64,000 bases of DNA from Mycolicibacterium sp. CH28 (GCF_004745805.1 NZ_SRLQ01000021.1:28270-92269); one strand, 5' to 3'; counted from the stretch's first letter, positions 42,194 to 53,880 are shown. A program made the numbers and translations. Notes: generated by a model from the letters alone, not told the origin.

Positions 42194-43269
42194 CTGAGCG
42201 CGGCGGCGATGACATCGGCCGCGGCTTGTGCTGATCGGCGGTCGAGGTGGCCGTAGACGCCGACCGTCACTTCGATCGATTCGTGTCCGAGGTGTTGTTG
42301 TACGACGGGGAGCGGGATGCCGGCTTGGATGAGCCAGCTTGGCGCAGGTTTGCCAGAGGTCGTGGATTCGGGGGTTCGGCGGGGTGAGCTGGGCGCGCGT
42401 GACGGCGGGCCACCACACGTTGGCTCGGAAGTTCGGCGACCGGACTGGTCCGCCGGAGCCGCTACCGGGGTTGGTGAACAGCCACTCATTGCCGTAGTCC
42501 AGGGCACCGAGGACGTCGGGCGGAATGTTGATGGTCCGGATCGACTTCCGCGTCTTCGGAGGTCCGACGGTGTAGCCGCCGGGGCCGCGCTTCCAGGCGC
42601 GGGAGATCCGTACGGTGTTCTGGGCGCGGTCGATGTCACCGGGGCGTAGCGCGACCGCTTCCGAAAGGCGGCAGCCGGAGGCGACGAGCAACCGAACCAT
42701 CGGCTGCCATGGCTCGGTCACCTGGCCGAGGACGGTGGCGAACTCCTCGTGGCTGAGGAACCGCATCTCCTGTTTCTCGGTGCGCGGCAGGCGGACACCA
42801 GCGGCGGGGTTGGCGCGGATGTGGCCCGCCCGAACCGCGCCGTTCAGCGCCGCCGAGAGCAGACCGTGCTTGTTGGCGATGGTCTTTCCTGATGGCCGGC
42901 CGATCGCATGGTCTCGAGCCAGCGGGCGATGTCGTCACGTGGCAGCTCGGCGAGCGGGACCGGGACGAGCGCGGGTTCGATGTCGTTCTTCAGGACGCCG
43001 CGGTACTCGTGGGTGGTGCGGCCTTTGACTCCAGAGAGGTGGTCGATGTGGTGCTTGACCCACGCGGCGACCGTCGTGCTGGTGTGTTTGCCCTCGAGTC
43101 TGCGGATCTCGCGGGCCCGCCGTCCGCCCACCCGCTCGACGAGCGCCCGGAAGGCTTCAGCGTCGGCTTCGTTGTCGAGGGACTCCGAGGATTCCTTGCC
43201 GTCGGCGCGGAACCGGACCTGCCAGTAGGTGCTGCCGTCCTTTCGCTCGCGCGATCGCACTGTCGCCAT
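42190..43269 (-). pseudogene. Tyrosine integrase, two frameshifts, at ssrA
   Basis: A phage/island integrase in three frames. The N-terminus (ATG 43269, VRSRERKDGSTYWQVRFRADG) runs to about 42900. The middle (FLSHEEFATVLGQVTEPW, SGCRLSEAVALRPGD) runs to about 42335. The end (WLIQAGIPLPVVQQHLGHES, then VYGHLDRRSAQ, with the Tyr) stops at 42190. The catalytic HDLRH box has become HDLWQ, and an extra A at the second break shifts the frame. It lies 40 bases past the tmRNA terminator, so it is the relic of an element that used ssrA as its attachment site. Confidence 0.85.
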
Positions 43270-43309
43270 GGACGGGAGTGCAAATGTGGACGGTGACGTG
43301 GACGTGGAA

Positions 43310-43332
43310 AAGGCCCCCAATTTGGGGGCCTT
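43310..43332 (-). terminator. Rho-independent terminator of ssrA
   Basis: On the minus strand, 11-base arms AAGGCCCCCAA and TTGGGGGCCTT around a single base, followed by TTCC, 13 bases after the tmRNA CCA end. A strong hairpin with a short T tract. Confidence 0.8.
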
Positions 43333-43344
43333 GACCTGCATAAA

Positions 43345-43716
43345 TGGTGGAGCTGCCGGGAATTGAACCCGGGTCCTACGGCATTCCCTCAAGGCTTCTC
43401 CGTGCGCAGTCCGCTATGTCTCTACTTGGATCTCCTGCTCCCGCGGACAAGTCAGGATGACGATCCCAGTCGCTGTTTGATGTCCCCACGGGTCCCGCGA
43501 CCGAACCCGTAGGTGGGTCCCTCTAGCTGATGCCAGGGTCCGGGCCGAGGGCGCTCCCGGTCTGACAGACACGCAGTCGCTACTTAGGCAGCGAGGGCGT
43601 AGTCGCGCTGATTGGAATCGGCGCTTAATTGGTTGCAATGACGCTTACGGTGGTCTCTTGCCTGCACCGGCACGCTTCCCTTGATTCGATGCGCGAAGTC
43701 GAAACCCTTCAGCCCC
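43345..43716 (-). ncRNA. ssrA: Transfer-messenger RNA (tmRNA)
   Basis: Rescues stalled ribosomes with SmpB, encoded 4 kb away. Read on the minus strand, the 5' end GGGGCTGAAGGGTTTCGACT and the 3' end CCGGGTTCAATTCCCGG-CAGCTCC-ACCA form the tRNA-like domain, with the acceptor stem GGGGCTG/CAGCTCC. The tag frame encodes ADSNQRDYALAA followed by TAA. Length 372 is normal. Its 3' end borders a degraded integrase gene. Confidence 0.97.
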
Positions 43717-43891
43717 TCGCACCCCGGCCACGTTGCGGCCGGATTTTCCATGATACGCCATGTGTAACCCCGACCTGAAGCACATTGATTCCCGCGCCAA
43801 ACTCGACGTTTCGACGGGCGCCCGCTGGGGCTTGTCCACCCGTTTGTCGGTTTCGGCGCGGAAAAAATGAGACTTTGTCTACAGTGCAACG

Positions 43892-44494
43892 ATGTCCGAC
43901 AGCCTGCGGGTCCGCAAGCGGGCACGCACACGTGAGCGCATCGCGGCTGCCGCCGCCCACCTGGTGATGCGCGACGGGCTGGCCGCCACCACCGCCGACC
44001 GGATCGCACAGGAAGCCGACATCGCGCGGGCCACGTTCTTCCGCTACTTCGAGTCCAAGGAGTACGCGGTCGCCGAGGGGTTCACCGCGACGTGGACCGC
44101 CGCCATCACCGACTCGCTGCGGCGACAACCTCCCGAACTGTCCGCCATCGACGCCTTGACCGCGGCCTTTCGCGAACTCGCCGCCGGCTTCGAGGCGATC
44201 CAGGGCGAGATCGCCGAGATCGAACGGCAGACCCGCGACTCACTGACCCTGCGCGCCTGGACGCTGCTCTGCTACCTGAACTTCGAGACGGCCATCGCCG
44301 AAGTGATCGCGCCCCGCCTGCCCGATCTGACCGTCGACGACCCACGACCGCGGCTGATCGGGGCGCTGGCGATGGCCTCGGTGCGGATAGGTATCGACGA
44401 CTGGCTGCGCGACGGCGGATCGCTATCCGACCGGATCGCCCGCGCGGTCAACTCCATGGCACCACGCCCGATGAACTCAGCAACCGAGGAATGA
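43892..44494 (+). CDS. TetR-family transcriptional regulator
   Basis: A 200-residue regulator. The helix-turn-helix (TADRIAQEADIARATFFRYF) is followed by a MftR-like C-terminal domain (TLRAWTLLCYLNFETAIAEV). ATG 43892. Its stop touches the start region of the DUF1214 gene, so it likely controls its own three-gene operon (regulator, DUF1214 protein, sulfotransferase). I see no clear palindrome upstream. Confidence 0.9.
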   Translation: MSDSLRVRKRARTRERIAAAAAHLVMRDGLAATTADRIAQEADIARATFFRYFESKEYAVAEGFTATWTAAITDSLRRQPPELSAIDALTAAFRELAAGFEAIQGEIAEIERQTRDSLTLRAWTLLCYLNFETAIAEVIAPRLPDLTVDDPRPRLIGALAMASVRIGIDDWLRDGGSLSDRIARAVNSMAPRPMNSATEE

Positions 44495-44502
44495 GGCAAC
44501 AG

Positions 44503-45585
44503 ATGAGTGGCGAGAAGTCGCTCGAGGCATGGTCATTCGTCCGGAAGGTGTTCGACGACCTGACCGAGCAGATCAAACAGGATGCCCGCGACGAGCGTGA
44601 ACTGCTCGAAGGTATTCGAGTCCTCAACCGGGTGATGGCCCTGTGCACCGAACTGTCGGTCGACATCGACCCCGATCGCCCGCATTTCGTCGACATGACT
44701 ACCCCGTTCCGGTTCGTCGGCGGCCCCAACCCACACGGCTCGTATCCACTGGCCATGATCAGCGGTGATCGCGCTTACCGGGTCAGCGGCACCCGCGGCA
44801 CGTCGACCTATCTGGGCCTGCAGGTCCTAGCCGGCGCCGGGATGAACCCGCGCCGGATGAGCAACTATCTGTCCGATCGCGATCTCGTCCTCGACGACAA
44901 CGGCAGGTTCACCATCGTCTTCGCCGCCGCCCGGCCCGACGACAGCGAACTGGCCGGCGCCCAGTGGATATCGATCCCCGACGACGCCACATCGATCGTG
45001 GTGCGCGACTACGTCGCCGACCCGGCCACCGAGATCCCGTCCCAGCTGGAAATCTCACGGCTGGGCCAGGCGCCGCCGCCGGCGCCGCTGACCGACGAAC
45101 TGCTGGCCGCACAGCTCACCGCGATGGGCTGGACGATCGTCAAACTGACCACCCTGCACCGCACCGTGCGGCCCGACCTGCTCGACACCCCCAACACCCT
45201 GATCACGTCGGGGGCCGAGAACCTCGGGGGCGAGAACACCACACCGGACAACCTCTACATGCTCGGCCTGTTCGACCTCGATGTGCACCAGAGCCTGCAA
45301 CTCGAATTCGAGCCACCCGAAACTCGTTACTGGTCAGTCACTTTGGAGAGCATCTGGCACGAATGCCTCGAGCCGCTGAACCGCACCAGCTCGGTGACCA
45401 ACAGGGGCGTCACCCCCGATGCCGACGGTCGCATTCGCCTGTCGATCGGCGCCGAGGATGACGGACACGGGTTCTGGCTGGACACCGGCGGGCGCCGCCG
45501 CGGCTTCGTCATCGTTCGCTGGCTGGACAGCCCCAACGCACCCGAGGTCACCGTTCGCCTGCTGGAGAAGGAGGTTCAGCGATGA
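44503..45585 (+). CDS. DUF1214-domain protein
   Basis: A 360-residue protein. The DUF1214 region is in the C-terminal half (NLYMLGLFDLDVHQSLQLEF, YWSVTLESIWHECLEP, GVTPDADGRIRLSIGAEDDG). The upstream part reads DRAYRVSGTRGTSTYLGLQV. Start ATG 44503; ATG 44491 would overlap the TetR stop (ATGA) and add four residues. It often sits beside sulfotransferase or acyl-CoA genes in mycobacteria. Function unknown. Confidence 0.8.
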   Translation: MSGEKSLEAWSFVRKVFDDLTEQIKQDARDERELLEGIRVLNRVMALCTELSVDIDPDRPHFVDMTTPFRFVGGPNPHGSYPLAMISGDRAYRVSGTRGTSTYLGLQVLAGAGMNPRRMSNYLSDRDLVLDDNGRFTIVFAAARPDDSELAGAQWISIPDDATSIVVRDYVADPATEIPSQLEISRLGQAPPPAPLTDELLAAQLTAMGWTIVKLTTLHRTVRPDLLDTPNTLITSGAENLGGENTTPDNLYMLGLFDLDVHQSLQLEFEPPETRYWSVTLESIWHECLEPLNRTSSVTNRGVTPDADGRIRLSIGAEDDGHGFWLDTGGRRRGFVIVRWLDSPNAPEVTVRLLEKEVQR

Positions 45586-46763
45586 CCAGTGCGATCGCCG
45601 CCCGGCTGGATCCGCAGAAGTTGGTTGAGCAGGCGTGCGATTTGGCCGGAAGTGACGACTTCGGCGACGACGACGGCTGGCGCGACAACCTCGACCGGCT
45701 GGTCGACGACCTCGTCACCGAAGCCGACCTGTCACCGCTGGGGGCGGAGATCGCCGCGGCCGACGTGGTCGTGCCATTGCGCAACCGGCTGCAGATCACC
45801 GGCTGGCGCAAGGAACATCCCGAGGTTGCCGACGAGCGGATCGAGCGCCCTATCGTCATCATGGGTCAGCCGCGCACCGGCACCACGATCCTCTACGACC
45901 TACTCAGCCGGGACCCCGATCTGCGGGCCCCGCTGACCTGGGAGGTCGACCGCCCGTTCCCGGCCCCGTCGCCCGAAAGCTACGACACCGATCCGCGCAT
46001 CGACGAGATCCAGGCACAGCTGGAGATGATCGAGCAGCTGATGCCCGGGTTCATGAAATGGCATCCGATGGGCGCGCGGCTCGGCCAGGAATGCGTGCGG
46101 ATGACCGCCGGCACGTTCTGCAGCATGATCTACAGCACCCAGTACCGGTTACCCAACTACGCCCACTGGCTGATGCACGAGGCCGACCACAGCGCCGCCT
46201 ACCGCTACCACCGCACATACCTCCAGCACCTGCAGTCCGGGGTTCCCGGACAGTGGCTGTTGAAGACCCCCGCGCACCTCTGGCAGCTCGACAAGCTCGT
46301 CGCCGAGTATCCCGACGCGATTCTGGTTCAGACCCACCGCGATCCGCTGACGGTGATCTCCTCGATCAGCGCCTTGATGGCCCATCTGCAGAAGCTGGCC
46401 AGCGACGGCGCATCAGTGCGGCGCACGGCCGGACAGTGCAGCGCCGAGATGCTGCTCGGACTCGAACGCGGGATGAAGATGATCGACGACGGCGTCATAG
46501 CCGAGGATCGGATCATCAACGTCCGATTCGCCGATTTCATGCGCGATCCGTTCGCGACGATCAGGACGGTCTACGAGCGGTTGGGCCGAGACCTCACCCC
46601 GGTGGCCGAACAGCGCATGCGCGAACATCTTTCGGCCAACCCCGGCGACGGCGGTGGTAGCCGCTACAGCTGGGCCGACACCGGACTCGACGCCGCCGAA
46701 TTACGCGAGAAGGTCCGCCCCTACCAGGAGCGCTATCAGGTACCGAGCGAGCCGCTGCGCTAG
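45582..46763 (+). CDS. Sulfotransferase-family protein
   Basis: A 393-residue PAPS-dependent sulfotransferase-like protein. The 5'-phosphosulfate loop is PIVIMGQPRTGTTIL, and the 3'-phosphate segment is around ILVQTHRDPLTVISSISALM. WLLKTPAHLWQLD is another conserved block. ATG overlaps the DUF1214 stop (ATGA type). Mycobacteria have several such Stf proteins acting on lipids or unknown acceptors. Confidence 0.88.
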   Translation: MTSAIAARLDPQKLVEQACDLAGSDDFGDDDGWRDNLDRLVDDLVTEADLSPLGAEIAAADVVVPLRNRLQITGWRKEHPEVADERIERPIVIMGQPRTGTTILYDLLSRDPDLRAPLTWEVDRPFPAPSPESYDTDPRIDEIQAQLEMIEQLMPGFMKWHPMGARLGQECVRMTAGTFCSMIYSTQYRLPNYAHWLMHEADHSAAYRYHRTYLQHLQSGVPGQWLLKTPAHLWQLDKLVAEYPDAILVQTHRDPLTVISSISALMAHLQKLASDGASVRRTAGQCSAEMLLGLERGMKMIDDGVIAEDRIINVRFADFMRDPFATIRTVYERLGRDLTPVAEQRMREHLSANPGDGGGSRYSWADTGLDAAELREKVRPYQERYQVPSEPLR

Positions 46764-46765
46764 GG

Positions 46766-47611
46766 CTAGCGCAGCGCAATCAACCCGACGGCAACCAGGG
46801 CCAGCACCATACCCACCGCCTGCCAGCGGGTAACCCGTTCGCGCAGCACCACAATGGCCAGCAACACCGTCGCCGCCGGATACAGCGACATCAGCACGCT
46901 GGCCAGCGACAGCATCGAAGCCTGCAACGCCAGCAGCATCGCCACATTCGCACCGGTGTCCAGCAATGCCGCCGCCAACGCCAGCCGGAGTGGAAATCCG
47001 CGCGGGGCATGGAAATTGCCGGTGCCGGCAGCCACGGCTAGTACCACCGCGGTGGCCGACAAGCGGGCGAAGAACAGCGGCCACAACCGGGCGTCGACCG
47101 GAGCCTGATGGATCAGCACGAAGTTCAGCCCGAACGCCAGCCCGGAGCCGACCGTCAGCCACGCGACTTTCGCGGTGAACGGGTGCGGGCGCACATCCTC
47201 ATCGGTGGCCTCCCGGCTGACCAGGACGACGGCGAGCAAGGCCAGCACGGTGCCCACCCCGGCGATGGCGCCGGGCCGCTCCCCCAGCGCCAGCCCGACA
47301 CTGACCGGCACCGCCGCCACCAACACGGCCGTCAGCGGGGACACGACCGAGATCGGGCCGGCGCCCAGCGCAGCGTAGAACCACCACACGCCGAAGGCCT
47401 GGCTCACTCCGCACAGCAGACCCCACACCACCGCGGGCGTGGTCACCGTGCCACCGACGACCGCCGCCAGGATTCCGAGCAACACCATCGCGACCGGATA
47501 GGAGACCAGCACGACGCGCAGGGCCGCCACCCGCCGAGACGCCAGACCTCCGACGAAGTCGCTGACGCCGTAGCCGATGGCCGATGTCAGCGCGAGCAGT
47601 ACCGCGATCAG
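46766..47611 (-). CDS. EamA/DMT-family transporter, apparent CTG start
   Basis: An inner-membrane transporter with ten helices in two EamA repeats (GVSDFVGGLASRRVAALRV at the first loop; LLDTGANVAMLLALQASM in the second half). The frame is family-like back to LIAVLLALTSAIGYGVSDF, which begins with CTG at 47611 overlapping the smpB stop (CTGA). The first standard start is GTG 47530, which would remove the first helix. CTG in the usual ATGA coupling position is therefore the likely start. Substrate unknown. Confidence 0.75.
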   Translation of the reverse strand: MIAVLLALTSAIGYGVSDFVGGLASRRVAALRVVLVSYPVAMVLLGILAAVVGGTVTTPAVVWGLLCGVSQAFGVWWFYAALGAGPISVVSPLTAVLVAAVPVSVGLALGERPGAIAGVGTVLALLAVVLVSREATDEDVRPHPFTAKVAWLTVGSGLAFGLNFVLIHQAPVDARLWPLFFARLSATAVVLAVAAGTGNFHAPRGFPLRLALAAALLDTGANVAMLLALQASMLSLASVLMSLYPAATVLLAIVVLRERVTRWQAVGMVLALVAVGLIALR

Positions 47612-48114
47612 AGCTTGCCCTTGGCGCGGCGGCCGAGCTCCCGGATCACCTCACGTTGCGCGTCGCGGCGGGCCAGATCTTGCCGCTTGTCGTGAGACTG
47701 CTTACCGCGGGCCAACGCCAACTCGACCTTGACCTTGCCTTCGGTGAAGTACATCGACAACGGCACCAACGTCAGGTTGCCGTCGCGGATCTTGCCCACC
47801 AGCATGTCGATCTGGCGGCGGTGCATGAGCAGCTTGCGGTTGCGCCGCGTTGCGTGATTGGTCCAACTGCCGTGGTGATACTCCGGGATGTGCAGGTTGC
47901 GCAGCCACACCTCACCGTCATCGACGGTGGCGAAGGCGTCGGCCATCGAGGCCTGCCCCTCGCGCAGGCTCTTCACCTCGGTGCCGACCAGCACCACCCC
48001 GGCCTCGAACGTCTCGAGGATCGAATAGTTGTGACGGGCCTTGCGATTGGTGGCGATGATCTTCTTACCGCCCTTGCCGTCGCCGGCCTTGCTCGCCGCC
48101 ACCTTCTTGGCCAC
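47608..48114 (-). CDS. smpB: SsrA-binding protein
   Basis: SmpB binds the tRNA-like domain of tmRNA and places it in stalled ribosomes. 168 residues with a basic N-terminal extension. Conserved segments are IATNRKARHNYSILETFEAG, GTEVKSLREGQ, HIPEYHHGSWTNH, and the RGKQSHDKRQDLARRDAQRE tail that enters the mRNA channel. Two bases after ftsX; ssrA lies nearby. Confidence 0.98.
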   Translation of the reverse strand: MAKKVAASKAGDGKGGKKIIATNRKARHNYSILETFEAGVVLVGTEVKSLREGQASMADAFATVDDGEVWLRNLHIPEYHHGSWTNHATRRNRKLLMHRRQIDMLVGKIRDGNLTLVPLSMYFTEGKVKVELALARGKQSHDKRQDLARRDAQREVIRELGRRAKGKL

Positions 48115-48116
48115 CG

Positions 48117-49010
48117 CTACCTCCGCACGTACAGGCGCAGCGTGACGTACCCGGTGAGACCGGCCATCAAAACACCGACAGCGAACATGATCGGCGAGAT
48201 GTAGAGGATGTCGGCGTAGTCGATCCGGGCGATCAGGTTGGCTTGGTAGAACTGGTCGAGCGCCTTCTCCAGGAAGAGCGCCCGCACGACAATGAGCCCG
48301 ACGAGCGCGATGACGACGCCGATCGTCGCCGCGAGCACCGCCTCCAGCAGGAACGGCAGCTGGGTGTACCAGCGCGTCGCGCCGACCATCCGCATGATGC
48401 CGATCTCGGTGCGCCTGGTGTACGCCGCGACTTGAACCATATTGGCGATCAACAGGATCGCACCGATCGCCTGAACGATCGCCACCGCGAAGGCGGCACT
48501 GGACAATCCGTCGAGCACCGCGAAGAGCCGGTCGATCAGCTCCTTCTGGTTGAGCACATTGAGCACACCGGGCTGACCCTGCATCGCGGTGTCGAACGAC
48601 TTGTGCTGCTCGGGGTTGTCCAGCTTGACGATGAACGACGCCGGGAAGGAGTCCTTGCTGGCCACATCCTTGTACTGCGGGAACTTGCGGATCGCGTCGT
48701 TGTAAGCGTCGTCGCGGTTGAGAAACCGAACCGAGCGCACGTCGTCGCGGGCCTCGATCTTGGCGCGCAGCGCCTTACACGGGTCGGTGTCGCACGTCGG
48801 GTCGTTGGCCGACACGTCATTGGTCAGGAACACCTGGGTCTCGACCCGGTCCAGATAGATGTCGCGCGAGTGGTCTGCCAACCGAACCACCAGCAGACCA
48901 CCACCGAACAGACCGATCGAGATCGCGGTGGTCAAGATCATCGCCACGGTCATGGTGACGTTGCGGCGAAGCCCGGTGAAGACCTCGCTGATCAGAAAGC
49001 CGAAACGCAC
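48117..49010 (-). CDS. ftsX: Cell-division ABC transporter permease FtsX
   Basis: A 297-residue membrane protein with one N-terminal and three C-terminal helices around a large extracytoplasmic domain (residues about 45-170) with a Cys pair (NDPTCDTDPCKAL). With FtsE it controls peptidoglycan hydrolases at division. GTG 49010 directly follows the ftsE stop. Length and topology fit the M. tuberculosis protein. Confidence 0.97.
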   Translation of the reverse strand: MRFGFLISEVFTGLRRNVTMTVAMILTTAISIGLFGGGLLVVRLADHSRDIYLDRVETQVFLTNDVSANDPTCDTDPCKALRAKIEARDDVRSVRFLNRDDAYNDAIRKFPQYKDVASKDSFPASFIVKLDNPEQHKSFDTAMQGQPGVLNVLNQKELIDRLFAVLDGLSSAAFAVAIVQAIGAILLIANMVQVAAYTRRTEIGIMRMVGATRWYTQLPFLLEAVLAATIGVVIALVGLIVVRALFLEKALDQFYQANLIARIDYADILYISPIMFAVGVLMAGLTGYVTLRLYVRR

Positions 49011-49700
<690 letters not shown>

Positions 49701-49740
49701 CACGGCACGCCAGTGTAGCCGGAAAGGCAGGTCATCCGGA

Positions 49741-50241
49741 TTACAGCGTCGGCGCCGCGGGCGTCGACACCGGTCCCTGCCCCGGCACGGGCGACGGAAC
49801 CGGGGGCGACGTCGAGGTGGGCAGGCCGGGCAACGGCACCGGTCCCGGGCTGGCCGGTGTGCTCGACGTCGGCGACGTAGGCGAGGTCGGCGACGTGGGC
49901 GAAGTCGGCGAGGTGGGCGAAGTCGGGGACGTCTCCGATGAGCTGGGCTCTGTCGGCGAGGTCGTCTCCGTCGTCGTCGGTGTTGTCGTCGTCGGCGTCG
50001 TGGTGCGACGAACCTCGGTACGGGGCACCCAGGTGTAGGACGGGTCCGGCACGAAGCCGGGCGGCACAACCTGGGTGGCCGGCGCCGGCGCAGTGGGCGG
50101 CGGCTCGTAGTTCTGATATATCCAGAACAACGCGATGAACGCCACCGCCAAGGCCACCGTCGACGTTCGCATACGCCCGCCCGGCAAGTATTTGGGCCAG
50201 ACGCGGTCATCACGCTTCGGCTTGCGCGGCGAATCCGTCAT
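49741..50241 (-). CDS. Thr/Ser/Pro-rich membrane protein
   Basis: A 166-residue bitopic protein. A basic N-terminus and one helix (TSTVALAVAFIALFWIY) are followed by a disordered outer tail of Thr, Ser and Pro with six tandem SPT units. Equivalent in position to Rv3103c. The tail could be glycosylated. The coding repeat is a tandem DNA repeat on a 9-base period, so length may vary. Stop is 40 bases before ftsE. Confidence 0.88.
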   Translation of the reverse strand: MTDSPRKPKRDDRVWPKYLPGGRMRTSTVALAVAFIALFWIYQNYEPPPTAPAPATQVVPPGFVPDPSYTWVPRTEVRRTTTPTTTTPTTTETTSPTEPSSSETSPTSPTSPTSPTSPTSPTSPTSSTPASPGPVPLPGLPTSTSPPVPSPVPGQGPVSTPAAPTL

Positions 50242-51195
50242 TGCTGGGTTTCCTGACTTCGCGCCGCCAGTTCGTCGCTGGTCCCAGACGGTGTCATGGT
50301 GCCCAGCGTCGGGATTCTCTCCGTCGGCGTGTTGATACCGGCCTGGGCCAGCGCAGCGATCACCATGACCCGCAGCCGGCGACCGACGTCAAACTGTTTG
50401 CCGGGCAGTGTTCGAGCCACGATCCGCAGGTTGACCGTGTCGACCTCGAGGCTCTCGACACCCATCAACGCCGGCTTGTCGAGGAGCAGCTTGCGTAGAC
50501 CCTCGTCCTCCATAGCGTCGGCGCACACCGTGTGCAGGACGTCGTTGACCCGGTTCAGGTCGGCGGAGGTCGGTACCGGGACGTCGACGACGGCCCGCGC
50601 CCAGTCCTTGGACAGGTTGAGCGATCTGACGATGTTGCCGTTGGGGACGGTGTACATCTCACCTTCTGGCGTGCGGAGCTTGGTCACCCGCAACGTGACC
50701 TCCTCCACGGTGCCAAGGGAATCGGTGGGTGCACCAACCATGCTCAGCTGGACCAGGTCCCCGAAACCGTACTGACGCTCGGTGATGATGAAAAACCCCG
50801 CGAGCAAGTCCTTCACCAGGTTCTGCGCGCCGAAGCCAAGGGCCGCACCCAAGACCGCGGCCGGCGCCGCGAGCGAGCTGACCGGGATCGATAGAACGTC
50901 GCCGATCTCGACGACGACCATCACCGACAACAGCGCGATCGACACCCAGGACACCACCGAGGCCACGGCTTGCTGATGCTTGGCGCTCTCGGTACGGACG
51001 ATCTGATCCGTCTGCTGGTACTGGGCGTCGATCCGGCGGGTGATCCGCCGCGCGAGCCACGAGATGAATCGCGCGGCCAACAGCCCGCCGATCAGCAACA
51101 GCGCAATCCGCACGCCCCTGGTGACGATCCACACGCCGTACTGGCCGTGCCAGAAATCGTTCCACTGGCCGGCTAGCCCGAGGGCCAGGTAGCTG

Positions 51196-51209
<14 letters not shown>
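50238..51209 (-). CDS. MscS-family mechanosensitive channel
   Basis: A 323-residue small-conductance channel. Helices occupy the first 110 residues, the pore helix is AAPAAVLGAALGFGAQNLVKDLLAGFFI, and the beta domain follows (GDLVQLSMVGAPTDSLGTVEEVTLRVTKL, VPNGNIV). ATG 51209 overlaps the end of prfB by 14 bases. The counterpart in M. tuberculosis is Rv3104c. Confidence 0.92.
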
Positions 51210-52314
<1,105 letters not shown>

Positions 52315-52509
52315 GGGTTCTCAGGGTACCGGCGCCGCGATGTGTTGTGATCCACGGCGCCTCCTGAGACTTCTGGGGCGGTTGGGCAGGTTCCGCGTTT
52401 AACATCACTGATGTAACCAGGATGTGCGCCGCGCGACCTCGTGGCGACGCTTCTCGACTGCGACGCGCAGCCCATCGCGCGCGGCCGGGCCCGGACAGAA
52501 AGCTCGTGA

Positions 52510-53877
52510 ATGCGTCCTTACTATGTCGCGATCGTCGGTGCAGGCCCCTCCGGATACTTCGCGGCGGCGTCGTTGCTGAAGTTCGCAGACCGCTCGGTTG
52601 CCGCCGGCGGCCCCGATGTCCGCATCGACATCCTCGAAATGTTGCCCACCCCGTGGGGCCTGGTGCGCTCCGGCGTGGCACCGGACCACCCGAAGATCAA
52701 GTCGATCAGCAAGACCTTCGAGAAGACCTCGGCCGACCCCCGCTTCCGCTTCTTCGGCAACCTCACCGTCGGTGAGGATGTGCAGGCCGACGAGTTGGCG
52801 CAGCGCTACGACGCGGTGATCTACGCGGTGGGCGCACAGTCCGACCGGGCTTTGCACATCCCCGGTGAGGACCTGCCCGGCAGTGTGGCGGCCGTCGACT
52901 TCGTGGGTTGGTACAACGCGCATCCGCACTTCGAGGCGATGTCGCCTGATATCACCAGCGGTCGCGCGGTGGTGGTCGGCAACGGCAATGTCGCCCTCGA
53001 CGTCGCACGGATCCTGGTCAGCGATCCCGAAGCGCTGGCCAACACCGACATCGCCGACCACGCCCTGCGGTCACTGCACGAGCGCGGCGTCCAGGAAGTG
53101 ATCCTGTTGGGACGCCGGGGTCCGCTGCAGTCCACCTTCACCACCCTGGAGCTACGCGAACTCGGCGAGCTCGCGGGCGTCGATGTCGTGATCGACCCAG
53201 CCGACCTGGTTGATATCAGCGACGCGGACGCCGAGGCGGCCGGCAAGATCGCCAAGAGCAACATCAAGGTGTTGCGCGACTACGTCGAGCGTCCCCTCAC
53301 CCCGGGGCATCGCCGGATCGTGTTCCGGTTCCGCTCCTCCCCCATCGAGATTCGCGGCGCCGAGCGCGTCGAGGAGATCGTCCTGGGCCGCAACGAACTG
53401 GTAACCGACGACAGTGGACGAGTCGTCGCCAAGGACACCGGCGAGCGCGAGACGCTTCCCGCCCAGCTGGTGGTGCGCGCCGTGGGCTATCGCGGCGTAC
53501 CGGTTCCCGGACTACCGTTCGACGAGGGTTCGGGCACTATCCCGCACACCGAGGGCCGGGTCGCCGGCGAGTCCCGGCAGTACGTCGTCGGCTGGATCAA
53601 GCGCGGGCCGTCCGGGATCATCGGCACCAACAAGAAGGACTCCCAGGACACCGTCGACACGCTGGTCGCCGAGCTCGAAGGTGCCGAGCTCGGCGAGGTG
53701 AGCGCGGACCACGCGGAAGAACTGGTCAGGTGGCTGGTGGACAGGCAACCGCAGCTGGTGACCGACGATCACTGGCAGGCCATCGACGCCCACGAGCGGT
53801 CGGCCGGCGAGCCGCACGGCCGACCGCGGGTCAAGATCGCCAACGTCGCCGAGCTGCTGCGCGTCGGCCACGCGTAG
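52510..53877 (+). CDS. fprA: NADPH-ferredoxin reductase FprA
   Basis: A 455-residue FAD enzyme of the adrenodoxin-reductase type that passes electrons from NADPH to ferredoxins. FAD loop VAIVGAGPSGYFAA, the TPWGLVRSGVAPDHP segment, the NADP loop VVGNGNVALDVARI and the VGWIKRGPSGIIGTN motif are all present. ATG 52510. Convergent with an MFS gene. Confidence 0.97.
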   Translation: MRPYYVAIVGAGPSGYFAAASLLKFADRSVAAGGPDVRIDILEMLPTPWGLVRSGVAPDHPKIKSISKTFEKTSADPRFRFFGNLTVGEDVQADELAQRYDAVIYAVGAQSDRALHIPGEDLPGSVAAVDFVGWYNAHPHFEAMSPDITSGRAVVVGNGNVALDVARILVSDPEALANTDIADHALRSLHERGVQEVILLGRRGPLQSTFTTLELRELGELAGVDVVIDPADLVDISDADAEAAGKIAKSNIKVLRDYVERPLTPGHRRIVFRFRSSPIEIRGAERVEEIVLGRNELVTDDSGRVVAKDTGERETLPAQLVVRAVGYRGVPVPGLPFDEGSGTIPHTEGRVAGESRQYVVGWIKRGPSGIIGTNKKDSQDTVDTLVAELEGAELGEVSADHAEELVRWLVDRQPQLVTDDHWQAIDAHERSAGEPHGRPRVKIANVAELLRVGHA

Positions 53878-53880
53878 GGC

